Positions 1-7,023 of a stretch of 17,584 nucleotides of DNA are shown here, piece by piece. Where the stretch lies: the NCBI GenBank assembly GCA_021157665.1, contig JAGGWE010000058.1, positions 1 through 17,584 of the forward strand, in the 5' to 3' direction. Position numbers and translations under genes: made by a program. This stretch comes from Sulfurimonas sp. (lineage in GTDB: Bacteria; Campylobacterota; Campylobacteria; Campylobacterales; Sulfurimonadaceae). A model generated the notes under the pieces. That model did no database searches, was not told the DNA's origin, and was given only the letters and a program-made list of their open reading frames with translations. Within the stretch, counting starts at the first letter, position 1, and the number at the start of each line of letters is the position of its first letter.

Positions 1-210
1 TGTAAAGTAATTCTTTACAACTGAATTCTCTTCTAATTCTCCCTCTTTTAGGATACTTGAGACATGTTGTCCAATGTTTTGTTTAGAGGTGGCAAAAAGT
101 TGGGCTATCTGATTTTGATTCATCCAAACTAAACCATCTTTAGCAAAAAGTGATACCGATGCTTTACCATCTGCTGTGTTGTAGATGATTATGTTTTGTT
201 CTGTATTCAT
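1..210 (-). CDS. RhuM-family protein, N-terminal 70 residues (gene runs off the window)
   Basis: The reverse strand from the ATG at 210 is open through base 1 and gives 70 residues with no stop. The segment VWMNQNQIAQLFATSKQNIG followed by an acidic KEGELEENSV stretch matches the start of the RhuM family (named after a Salmonella virulence-island protein): a strand-rich entry, then a helix-turn-helix-like segment at about residues 29-55. RhuM genes are often found inside type I restriction loci; their biochemical role is not established. The start is well defined: the ATG overlaps the hsdM stop as ATGA (207-210), and an AAAGG ribosome-binding site lies six bases upstream, so translation is probably coupled to hsdM. 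Family assignment is fairly sure; function is unknown. hsdS and hsdR would be expected beyond the window edge. Confidence 0.8.
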   Translation of the reverse strand, partial: MNTEQNIIIYNTADGKASVSLFAKDGLVWMNQNQIAQLFATSKQNIGQHVSSILKEGELEENSVVKNYFT

Positions 211-1658
211 ATCAAGCCTTTGATGACTTTTAACACCTCTTGGCTCTCTCTATCCAACTCTGCCATAGCTTTTAAAATCTCACTAGGTTCTCTAAGTGGG
301 GGTTCCTCTGGAGTGTTTGGATTTTTTGCACTTAAATCGTAAGTTGCTATGTCGATATCTTTTAGGTTTAAACTCCAAGAATTTTCACTCTCAGCTTTTG
401 TTTTTTGTAACTCAACAAACTCAGCTAAATCTTTTTCACTTAAAGGGTTTGTTTTGCCTAAATTTCTATCTAAGTTAAGCTGATAAAACCACACTTTTTT
501 AGTGCTTTTTCCTTTGTCAAAAAACAGAACAACAGTTTTAACTCCTGCACCTGTAAAAGTACCTGCTGGTAAATCTAAAACAGTGTGAAGATTACAAGAG
601 GAAAGTAACTCTTTTCTTAAAGCTATCGAGGCATTGTCAGTGTTGCTTAAAAATGTGTTTTTTATAACAACTCCTGCTTTTCCTCCAGCTTTTAAAATCT
701 TGATGAAGTGTTGTAAAAATAGTGAAGCAGTTTCGCCTGTTTTTATAGGGAAGTTTTGTTGAACTTCTGCTCTCTCTTTCCCACCAAAAGGGGGATTTGC
801 TAAAACTATGTCGTACCTGTCTTTTTCTTGTATGTCTGAAAGATTTTCGGCTAGTGTGTTTGTGTGGATGATATTTGGAGCTTCAACTCCATGTAAAATC
901 ATGTTCATAGTTCCGATGATGTATGCTAATGACTTTTTCTCTTTTCCATAAAAAGTGTTTTTTTGTAGTCTTATAATCTCATTGCTTGATAGTTTTTTGC
1001 TTTGTTTTAAGTAGTCGTAAGCCTCAACTAAAAATCCTGCTGAACCTACTGCTCCATCATAAATAGTATTGCCAATTTTTGGATTTACTGTTTTTACTAT
1101 AGTTCTGATTAGAGGTCGTGGAGTATAATACTCCCCACCATTTCGCCCTGCATTTCCCATGTTTTTGATTTTGCTCTCATAAAGATGGCTCATCTCATGT
1201 TTCTCTACATGTGTACGAAATCTCATCTCATCAACAAGATTTAAAATCTCTCTTAAATTATAACCACTGTGAATTCTGTTTTTAAGTTCGCTAAATATTT
1301 CGCCTATTTTATACTCGATAGTATTAGGACTCTGTGCATCCGCTTTAAATTTTTTGAAGTATGGGAAAAGTTCAGAGTTTACAAATTCACTCAAATCATC
1401 GCCAGTTAAAGCATCATGGTCGATAGAGCCATCTCCCAGTTTTGGAACTGCCCATGAACTCCAAGAGTATTTTATATCTATAATTTTTGTATATGTTTCA
1501 CCACTAAGTTCACTAGCAGTTTGTTTGTCTTTTTCTAAATCATCAAGATACTTTAAAAACAGAACCCAAGAGGTCTGCTCCACATAGTCAAGTTCACTAC
1601 CACATCCTGCATCTTTATGAAGAATATCATCTATATTTTTAAAAGTTTGTTCAAACAT
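207..1658 (-). CDS. hsdM: Type I restriction-modification system DNA methyltransferase subunit HsdM
   Basis: 483 residues, the usual length for HsdM, the subunit that makes N6-methyladenine in a type I complex with HsdS (specificity) and HsdR (cleavage). An N-terminal helical HsdM_N domain covers about residues 1-150. The N6-MTase domain begins at GGEYYTPR (174-181). The SAM-binding motif I reads DGAVGSAGFL (201-210), the variant form of the more common DPAxGSGGFL. The catalytic motif IV is NPPF (288-291). A C-terminal helical tail follows residue 430. The ATG at 1658 is preceded by an A-rich stretch without a strong ribosome-binding site. The stop overlaps the next gene by ATGA. No GGCATGTGG repeat occurs in this locus, which would fit horizontal acquisition, but the stretch is too short for that to carry weight. 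The partner subunits are not in the window, so target specificity cannot be read. Confidence 0.95.
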   Translation of the reverse strand: MFEQTFKNIDDILHKDAGCGSELDYVEQTSWVLFLKYLDDLEKDKQTASELSGETYTKIIDIKYSWSSWAVPKLGDGSIDHDALTGDDLSEFVNSELFPYFKKFKADAQSPNTIEYKIGEIFSELKNRIHSGYNLREILNLVDEMRFRTHVEKHEMSHLYESKIKNMGNAGRNGGEYYTPRPLIRTIVKTVNPKIGNTIYDGAVGSAGFLVEAYDYLKQSKKLSSNEIIRLQKNTFYGKEKKSLAYIIGTMNMILHGVEAPNIIHTNTLAENLSDIQEKDRYDIVLANPPFGGKERAEVQQNFPIKTGETASLFLQHFIKILKAGGKAGVVIKNTFLSNTDNASIALRKELLSSCNLHTVLDLPAGTFTGAGVKTVVLFFDKGKSTKKVWFYQLNLDRNLGKTNPLSEKDLAEFVELQKTKAESENSWSLNLKDIDIATYDLSAKNPNTPEEPPLREPSEILKAMAELDRESQEVLKVIKGLI

Positions 1659-1680
1659 ATTATTTTATCTTTATTGGAAT

Positions 1681-1686
1681 TTTATA
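1681..1686 (-). promoter_or_regulatory. Candidate -10 element for hsdM
   Basis: Reverse-strand TATAAA, within TATATAAAAT, lies 22 bases upstream of the hsdM start in the 78-bp gap after bluB. No recognisable -35 is present, which is common in this group. The surroundings are AT-rich, so the call is weak. Confidence 0.3.
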
Positions 1687-1736
1687 TAGTATTTTAACAT
1701 TTAAAACTTCATCTCACGATAATCTTAAACTCTAAC

Positions 1737-2360
1737 TCATAAATATTCCACCACATCTTTTAGTTTTTTCTCATCTTTCCAACCGATAGTTTTAAGTTCA
1801 CTCTCTTGGTAAAATTTATCAACATAACCAAGGCAAAGATAAGCAATTAGTTGTGAGTTTTTATCAGCTTTTAACTCTTTTAAAACTTTTTTTTCATCTA
1901 AAATACTAACCCAACCAAGCCCAATATTTAAAGCCCTAGACATCAGCCACATGTTTTGAATGGCACATACAACACTATACTCACCCATCTTTTTCATGCT
2001 TGTCATACCAAGTACATGTTTCTCTTGTGGCTCATAAAGAACAGCGATATTTATCGGTGCTTCTTTAATTCCTTCAAGTTTTAGTTTAGTATAAATCTCT
2101 TTATCTTTAAAAATCTCTTTTGCTTTGTTGTTTTCATCTTCAAAGTTTTTTAGGATATTTTCTTTTATATTTTCATCTTGAATTATAATAAATTTCCAAG
2201 GTTGAGAGTAGCCAACAGAGGGAGCAGAGATTCCAGCTTCTAAAATCATTTTTAATTTTTCATCTTCTATCTCTTTGCTTATAAATCTATTTCCTCGAAC
2301 ATCACGACGAGCCTTCATAATCTCAAGTAGTTTTTGTGTATCATCATCTGAAAATGTCAT
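1737..2360 (-). CDS. bluB: 5,6-dimethylbenzimidazole synthase BluB (flavin destructase, nitroreductase fold)
   Basis: BluB breaks down reduced FMN with oxygen to release 5,6-dimethylbenzimidazole, the lower ligand of vitamin B12. The 207 residues carry the family hallmarks in order: RRDVRGNRF (18-26; the Asp corresponds to the catalytic Asp of Sinorhizobium BluB), APSVGYSQPWKF (46-57), a central AIQNMWLMSRALNIGLGWVSI block, and the C-terminal LCLGYV and GW segments. General nitroreductases lack this combination. The ATG at 2360 overlaps the btuC stop as ATGA, making it the last gene of the cobalamin operon. This placement strongly suggests that the neighbouring transporter handles corrinoids. 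BluB needs oxygen, implying at least microaerobic growth. Assignment is confident; whether the strain makes or only remodels cobamides cannot be seen here. Confidence 0.92.
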   Translation of the reverse strand: MTFSDDDTQKLLEIMKARRDVRGNRFISKEIEDEKLKMILEAGISAPSVGYSQPWKFIIIQDENIKENILKNFEDENNKAKEIFKDKEIYTKLKLEGIKEAPINIAVLYEPQEKHVLGMTSMKKMGEYSVVCAIQNMWLMSRALNIGLGWVSILDEKKVLKELKADKNSQLIAYLCLGYVDKFYQESELKTIGWKDEKKLKDVVEYL

Positions 2361-3322
2361 CTTTTAGCCTTTGTGATTATAAGATATATAAAAAATGGTC
2401 CACCGATTAGGGCAGTTATTATCCCGATAGGGAGTTCACTTTGAGTTGATAATCCCCTTGTGATTGTATCGCAAAATACTAAGAAAAATCCACCAAAAAG
2501 AGCCGTTTTTATAATTCGTTTATTTACCGTTGTAGGGTGGATTTTTGCCACGATATGAGGAACAATAAGCCCCACAAAACCGATAGGTCCACTGATGCTT
2601 ACAAGTGTTCCTATTCCAAGAGAAGACACCATTAATAAAAGCAAGGTTACCTTTTTTGTGTCAATTCCTTTTAGTGTAGCTTGACTCTCTGAAATGCTTA
2701 AAAGTTGAAGCTCAAACCTATAAATATATACACTTAAAAATAAAATAAAAGAGATAATCCCAAGTAAAATAGGGTTTTGCCAACCAATTACCGATAGACT
2801 TCCCATAGTAAAACGGATAAGCATATCATTTTGCATCGCATCGCCAAGATAGAAGATTATCATCAAAGCAGAGGTGTAAAAAAGTGAGAGTGCTATACCT
2901 AAAAGTAGTAAAGATTCATGTTGAGAACTTTTTAAAAATTGTGAAAGATAGATAAGTAGAAATACAGTTAGCATTGCTCCAAAAAAGCCAAAGATAGAGA
3001 TAGCACCTATGCCAAAAGCAATAGCACCAAGTCCAAGTTTTATGGCGATTCCTGCTCCTAAAACTGCTCCACTAGAGATTCCTAAAGTATAAGGTGTCAT
3101 CAAAGCATTTCTAAAGAGAGTTTGAAACAAAAGCCCACTAAGAGCTAAAATCACACCAGCAAAAAAAGCAAATAAAACTCTAGGGATTCGCAAATCAAAA
3201 AAGATTTTATAAGCTAGTGAATCAGGCTTGAAAATTTCAGAAATATCAAGAGTAACTGCACCAATGAATGGCGATAAAATTAAGATAACGAGCAATAAAC
3301 TCCACATGCCAACTCTAATCAT
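2357..3322 (-). CDS. btuC: Vitamin B12 ABC transporter permease (FecCD/BtuC family)
   Basis: A 321-residue polytopic inner-membrane protein with about ten hydrophobic segments, the usual size for this family. Diagnostic motifs are LRIPRVLFAFFAGVILALSG (45-64), the following NALMTPYTLGISSGA, and GPIGFVGLIVPH near residue 245-256, the ABC-ATPase coupling region. It forms the homodimeric channel through which a substrate delivered by the periplasmic binding protein enters the cytoplasm. The family also moves siderophores and haem; the cobalamin call rests on bluB, whose start overlaps this stop by four bases, and on the BtuB-like receptor at the head of the operon. The start overlaps the btuD stop by eight bases (ATGATTAG). 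A copy of the GGCATGTGG repeat falls at codons 5-7 (GMW). Confidence 0.88.
   Translation of the reverse strand: MIRVGMWSLLLVILILSPFIGAVTLDISEIFKPDSLAYKIFFDLRIPRVLFAFFAGVILALSGLLFQTLFRNALMTPYTLGISSGAVLGAGIAIKLGLGAIAFGIGAISIFGFFGAMLTVFLLIYLSQFLKSSQHESLLLLGIALSLFYTSALMIIFYLGDAMQNDMLIRFTMGSLSVIGWQNPILLGIISFILFLSVYIYRFELQLLSISESQATLKGIDTKKVTLLLLMVSSLGIGTLVSISGPIGFVGLIVPHIVAKIHPTTVNKRIIKTALFGGFFLVFCDTITRGLSTQSELPIGIITALIGGPFFIYLIITKAKR
3302..3310 (-). repeat. GGCATGTGG repeat, copy 1 (in btuC)
   Basis: Exact 9-mer on the reverse strand, read in the gene as GGC ATG TGG (Gly-Met-Trp) near the btuC start. Confidence 0.85.
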
Positions 3323-4040
3323 ACTGAGCCACCAAAGAGTTAAATTTTACATTATATAACTCTTCTAAATTATCATCATTAAAAAAGTTGTTTTCATAAA
3401 GGGTAGTAGTTTTATCTTTTATGAAAACAACAGGGTTATTCACATAAGAAGCGAGGTGTAAATCGTGAGTTATCAAGATGATTTGATGATACTCTTTTAA
3501 GCCTTTTATATGCTCTGCGATTATCTTAGAGTTGTGAGGGTCAAGGTTGGCAGTTGGTTCATCAAAGATGATGATTTTACTTTGTTGTGCTAAGGCTTGA
3601 GCGATTAAAACTAACTGCTGTTCCCCTGAACTAAGTGAACTTACTATGTTATTTTTTAGATGAGAGATTTTTAAAAATTCCAAGGTATTTGAAGCTATTT
3701 TTTTATCTTTTTCGGAGTAGTCAAAGTAGCTTTTTTTATAAGGAAATCGCCCTAAAAGTACAAACTCATCAACTGTGATAAATGAATCATATATCTCTAA
3801 CTTTGCAGGTATGTAAGAGAGAGTTTTAGCCTTGTCTATCAAAGAGAGTTCTTTTGTATTTACAGAGTCGATAAATACTTCCCCATCAAACTCTATTAAA
3901 CTACAAATAGCCTTAGCTAAAGTAGATTTCCCACTTCCATTCGCACCTAAAATACTAAGATGATTTTCAATATTTAGATTGATGTTTTGAAGTATCACTT
4001 TCTCATTAAATCCACATGCCAAGCTTTTTAATTCAATCAA
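3315..4040 (-). CDS. btuD: Vitamin B12 ABC transporter ATP-binding protein (BtuD-like)
   Basis: A 241-residue ABC ATPase that powers the BtuC-type permease. Visible motifs are the Walker A GANGSGKST (32-40), the signature LSSGEQQ (136-142), the Walker B IIIFDEP with Asp160-Glu161, and the H-loop His192. The Q-loop position, where relatives have YVPQ, reads YIPA (76-79), so the conserved Gln appears to be Ala. The start is TTG at 4040: the same frame hits a stop two codons upstream, and a GGGAG ribosome-binding site sits seven bases before it, inside the end of btuF. It overlaps btuF and btuC by eight bases each, so translation is probably coupled. The substrate is inferred from the operon, not from the ATPase itself. 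Confidence 0.88.
   Translation of the reverse strand: MIELKSLACGFNEKVILQNINLNIENHLSILGANGSGKSTLAKAICSLIEFDGEVFIDSVNTKELSLIDKAKTLSYIPAKLEIYDSFITVDEFVLLGRFPYKKSYFDYSEKDKKIASNTLEFLKISHLKNNIVSSLSSGEQQLVLIAQALAQQSKIIIFDEPTANLDPHNSKIIAEHIKGLKEYHQIILITHDLHLASYVNNPVVFIKDKTTTLYENNFFNDDNLEELYNVKFNSLVAQYD
4012..4020 (-). repeat. GGCATGTGG repeat, copy 2 (in btuD)
   Basis: Exact 9-mer on the reverse strand; in the gene it spans the codons for Ala-Cys-Gly, a different reading phase from copy 1. Confidence 0.85.
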
Positions 4041-4845
4041 ATTTCATCTCCCGACAAAGCCTTTGAATCGTGAGTGCCACACGATTAGATGGGATATGAA
4101 GGTAGTTTTCATCTACTATTGAAATTTTGCCATTTTTTGAGGCATTTGTTGGTAAATCATACCAATTTTGAAGGGCTTTTTTAACATTAACTTCACTTTC
4201 TGTGGCATGTGAGTGTAGGATTATGATTTGATCTGGGTTTATGGCAATGATGTTCTCATAACTTAGAACTGGTTGTGCTATTGAAATTTCTGTGTAAGCA
4301 TTTGTGTTTCCACATGCCATGATAATATCTTCAAAGAAAATATTATGTCCAGCGATGTAGGTTGATTTTGTTAAATCTTCTCTGAGTCCATATACTATCA
4401 TTACGGCATGTGGGTTTTGATTTTTTGGTGCATTTGTTATTGCATCTGTTATTGCGTTTGTTAGTTGTTTGGCTTGAAGTGAGTTTATTTTATCTGCCAG
4501 TAAAGTTATCGATTTTTTAATATTTTCTATAGTTTTTAGATTTAGTGTTAATATTTTTATATTGAAGAGTTTTAGTTTGTCTAAAGTGCTTTGGTTGAAA
4601 GTTTGTCCAACAACTAAGGTTGGCGAATAAGATAAGATTTTTTCCAAATGAGGATTTTCATATCCACCGATAATTGGTAGTTCTTTAGCTTTTTGAGGAT
4701 AAAGAGAATAACTGCTAGTAGCTACTATCTTATCCCCCTTATCAAGAGCAAAGATTATCTCTGTGATTGAGGGGCTAAGAGAGATAATTCTCTCGTTAGC
4801 ATTTAACACAAGAATTGAAAAAAGTATTAATATAATTGTTTTCAT
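4033..4845 (-). CDS. btuF: Periplasmic cobalamin-binding protein (BtuF-like)
   Basis: 270 residues, beginning with a cleavable signal peptide (hydrophobic ILILFSILVLNA, probable cut near residue 16-17). The mature protein starts RIISLSPSITEIIFAL, followed by LPIIGGYENPHLEKIL and SPTLVVGQ, the typical opening of the BtuF/FhuD-type class III binding proteins. It would pick up the corrinoid released by the outer-membrane receptor and hand it to the permease. It lies 16 bases after btuB and overlaps btuD by eight. The ATG at 4845 has no clear ribosome-binding site, so it probably relies on ribosomes coming from btuB. It carries two exact repeat copies in opposite orientations plus a one-mismatch copy at 4204-4212. 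Substrate is inferred from the BluB/BtuB context. Confidence 0.87.
   Translation of the reverse strand: MKTIILILFSILVLNANERIISLSPSITEIIFALDKGDKIVATSSYSLYPQKAKELPIIGGYENPHLEKILSYSPTLVVGQTFNQSTLDKLKLFNIKILTLNLKTIENIKKSITLLADKINSLQAKQLTNAITDAITNAPKNQNPHAVMIVYGLREDLTKSTYIAGHNIFFEDIIMACGNTNAYTEISIAQPVLSYENIIAINPDQIIILHSHATESEVNVKKALQNWYDLPTNASKNGKISIVDENYLHIPSNRVALTIQRLCREMKFD
4310..4318 (-). repeat. GGCATGTGG repeat, copy 3 (in btuF)
   Basis: Exact 9-mer on the reverse strand; covers Ala-Cys-Gly codons of btuF. Confidence 0.85.
4405..4413 (+). repeat. GGCATGTGG repeat, copy 4 (in btuF, opposite orientation)
   Basis: Exact 9-mer on the forward strand, 87 bases from copy 3 and inverted relative to it. 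In btuF it reads CCA CAT GCC (Pro-His-Ala). Confidence 0.85.
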
Positions 4846-4861
4846 ATTGTGTATTTATTCC

Positions 4862-6718
4862 TTAAAATTTAGCGTTGATACCAACATAGATACTACGAGG
4901 AGCAGTTGCATAACCATTTAGAACTTGGTAGTATTTATTAAAAAGATTATCTATCTTAGCATATGTAGAAAAGTTTTTATTTATATCATAGTTTGCTACA
5001 AAATTTATAAGAGTATATCTTCCTGTTTGTTCACCTTTATCATTAGCTTGAGAATATCTTGCACCGATATATTCACCATACGCACCAAGATGTAAAGAAT
5101 AAATAGGATAATAATCTAAACTAACTTTCATCGTTCTTTGGGGTCTGTTAGCTAAACTCTCTCCATCTTTATCTTTAGCACTAAGTATAGAGTAGTTAAG
5201 AGATACTAAAATTTGTTCTGTTAGATTTTGAAAATATTCAAACTCATAACCTTTTAAGGTAGTTTCACCATCAAGATTTTTATAAATTGCAGGGTTTCCT
5301 CCCCAACCATCAGGGTCGTACCAGTCTATTAAGTCTGTAACTTTGTTATGAAAATATGTAGCTTTAAAGTTTTTATATCCAAGAGAGATATCATAACTCT
5401 CAGTATCTTCTGGATTTAAATCTTCATTTGCCCCACCCCAAGGATTTAACTCTTGAACTATATTTGGAACATTGTAAGCAAGTCCAGCATTTGCACTTAC
5501 AAAAGCATCTTCATTTAGATTATATTTAACTCCTAATTTTCCAGTGGCTTTACTATCAAAATTATCATAATCATCATATCTGATACTTTGAGTAAAAATC
5601 AGCTTATCAAAAGTGTTTGAGTTTGTTAGGTAAATAAAATTATTTTTATTTTTCTTATTTTTTTTAGATTTATCAGTCATTATATAATCTACTTCATCAC
5701 TGCTTGTTCCAAGTCCAACTATCACAAAATCATTTTCATTGTATTTTATAGTATCACTAAGTTCTATGTTTGTATGTTTCCCTTCAAACTCTTTTACAAA
5801 TTCATATCCCCACTGAGCAGTAGTTCCTATCTCATCTCTTGAAAATTCACTTCTCTCTATTTTAGCTGTAAAATTATGGTTTTTATATGTTTGAAGATAA
5901 GCTAGAGAATAAAGTCTGTTTGAAATATCACTTTTCATATCTGTATCATCAGCATCTCCAAAACTATCATATTCTTTTAGAGCCTCTATAGCTGTTATAT
6001 TAGCACTGATTTTTGCATTGTCTGTTATGTTATAGTTTGCCTGTAAATTTATAGTTAGATTTTCATAAGCATCATCTTCAAAATCATCTAAATTTTCTCC
6101 TCTTGGGGCTTGAGTACTAAAACCATCACTTGTGATTTTATTTGCACTTAGTTTTACATCAAATTTTGAAGTTTTATGAGAAACGGATACTCCATATTTT
6201 TTAGTATTAAAACTACCAGCTTCAAGATTTACACTAGTGTGAGTTCCTTCCTGAGCTGATTTTGTGATAATATTGATAACACCTGCACTTGCATCAGCAC
6301 CCCAGATACCACTTTGAGCACCTTTAATAACCTCTATTTGCTCTATATCCTCAATCATTAAATGGGCAATATTCGCACCACTTATACTTGATGGGTCTTG
6401 GTATCTAACACCGTCTATAAGAATTAGTGTTCTATTATTACCTGCACCTCGCAAGTTAATTGAAGTTGCACTTCCTATCCCACCGTAACTTGTGTAGTTA
6501 ACACCAGCGATACTATTTAACGCTTGGGTAACCGTAGCATAGTGTTTCTCCTGTATCTCTTCACTTGTGATAACTGATACATTTGCTGTTACATCTTTTA
6601 TGGATTGTTGTGTTTTCGTGGCACTTGTTATTGTTATCTCATCAAGTGTTACATCTTGAGCATGAAGTGAGCTTATTAAAGCAACTGATATTAGTGATAA
6701 TTGTATTTTTGTTTGCAT
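4862..6718 (-). CDS. btuB: TonB-dependent outer-membrane cobalamin receptor (BtuB-like)
   Basis: 618 residues. A signal peptide of about 20 residues (cut after SLHA) is followed by a TonB-box-like DEITITSA at about 26-33. The plug domain spans about 40-155, with the typical segments NLRGAGNNRTLILIDGVR and IEVIKGAQSGIWGADA, then GVINIITK. A 22-strand-type beta barrel follows, ending in a C-terminal Phe as outer-membrane proteins do. It imports its ligand with energy from TonB-ExbBD. The BtuB label rests on similarity to the BtuB plug and on the downstream btuFCD-bluB genes; a siderophore receptor is the main alternative. The ATG at 6718 has the ribosome-binding site TAAGG six bases upstream, which is part of an inverted repeat. 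No GGCATGTGG copy occurs in this 1.86-kb gene. Confidence 0.85.
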   Translation of the reverse strand: MQTKIQLSLISVALISSLHAQDVTLDEITITSATKTQQSIKDVTANVSVITSEEIQEKHYATVTQALNSIAGVNYTSYGGIGSATSINLRGAGNNRTLILIDGVRYQDPSSISGANIAHLMIEDIEQIEVIKGAQSGIWGADASAGVINIITKSAQEGTHTSVNLEAGSFNTKKYGVSVSHKTSKFDVKLSANKITSDGFSTQAPRGENLDDFEDDAYENLTINLQANYNITDNAKISANITAIEALKEYDSFGDADDTDMKSDISNRLYSLAYLQTYKNHNFTAKIERSEFSRDEIGTTAQWGYEFVKEFEGKHTNIELSDTIKYNENDFVIVGLGTSSDEVDYIMTDKSKKNKKNKNNFIYLTNSNTFDKLIFTQSIRYDDYDNFDSKATGKLGVKYNLNEDAFVSANAGLAYNVPNIVQELNPWGGANEDLNPEDTESYDISLGYKNFKATYFHNKVTDLIDWYDPDGWGGNPAIYKNLDGETTLKGYEFEYFQNLTEQILVSLNYSILSAKDKDGESLANRPQRTMKVSLDYYPIYSLHLGAYGEYIGARYSQANDKGEQTGRYTLINFVANYDINKNFSTYAKIDNLFNKYYQVLNGYATAPRSIYVGINAKF

Positions 6719-6725
6719 GATTGAC

Positions 6726-6774
6726 CTTAATCTTTGTATTATAGTTTTTTATTTTTGTCAGTGTAAAGATTAAG
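6726..6774. repeat. Perfect 10-bp inverted repeat framing the btuB promoter
   Basis: CTTAATCTTT at 6726-6735 and its exact complement AAAGATTAAG at 6765-6774 are separated by 29 bp. The distal arm overlaps the -35 and the stop codon of the small upstream ORF (6770-6772). The proximal arm overlaps the expected transcription start and most of the btuB ribosome-binding site. It could be a pair of half-operators or, in read-through RNA, a hairpin that masks the btuB ribosome-binding site. Confidence 0.8.
6738..6767 (-). promoter_or_regulatory. Sigma70-type promoter of the btuB operon
   Basis: On the reverse strand a -35 TTTACA (6767-6762) is followed after 18 bp by a perfect -10 TATAAT (6743-6738), about 20 bases before the btuB start. 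Transcription would begin near 6731, leaving a leader of roughly a dozen bases containing the TAAGG site. I see no cobalamin riboswitch. Confidence 0.65.
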
Positions 6775-6919
6775 TTGAAGGTGGGGAGTTGATTTGTAAA
6801 GTAAGTGGTTTTCCACTAAGTGTTAAAGCAGATGAGTAAAGAGCTATGATTTTTTGCATAGATATATATGCTTGAATCGCTGCTAATGTAAAATAATTTT
6901 TACCAAAACCTTTAGGCAT
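6770..6919 (-). CDS. Small ORF of 49 residues upstream of btuB (possible leader peptide)
   Basis: An ATG at 6919 opens a 49-residue frame ending with TAA at 6770-6772. It has an AGAGAG ribosome-binding site about six bases upstream and a reverse-strand TATAAT (6952-6947) some 28 bases before the start, so it has the signals of an expressed gene. The product begins MPKGFGKNYFTLAAIQAYI and ends in a Ser/Pro tail (NSPPST). It has no Cys, no obvious signal peptide, and one mildly hydrophobic stretch (about residues 10-35). I do not recognise the family. Its stop codon lies inside the distal arm of the inverted repeat at 6726-6774, suggesting a cis role for its translation rather than, or as well as, a protein function. 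Two short hairpins occur within it (GCATA/TATGC at 6856-6871; AGTGG/CCACT at 6804-6817). It may not be translated at all. Confidence 0.45.
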   Translation of the reverse strand: MPKGFGKNYFTLAAIQAYISMQKIIALYSSALTLSGKPLTLQINSPPST

Positions 6920-6946
6920 AGAACTCTCTGTTTTTAATTTTTTGAA

Positions 6947-6952
6947 ATTATA
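6947..6952 (-). promoter_or_regulatory. Candidate -10 element for the small ORF upstream of btuB
   Basis: Reverse-strand TATAAT without a good -35. Transcription would start near 6940, about 20 bases before the ATG at 6919, and could read through into btuB. Confidence 0.4.
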
Positions 6953-7023
6953 ACGACTATAAGGTTAAACAGTAGTTATGTGAGATAAAATGGATAATAT
7001 GATTTATAAATTAGGGTTATGTT

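Noticed and set aside
2357..6718. Siderophore or haem uptake operon
   Set aside because: The permease, ATPase and binding-protein families do not exclude it, but the overlapping bluB and the BtuB-like receptor make cobalamin the better reading.
6719..7023. Cobalamin riboswitch upstream of btuB
   Set aside because: I looked for a B12-box-like sequence and the multi-stem core on the reverse strand and found only short AT-rich hairpins.
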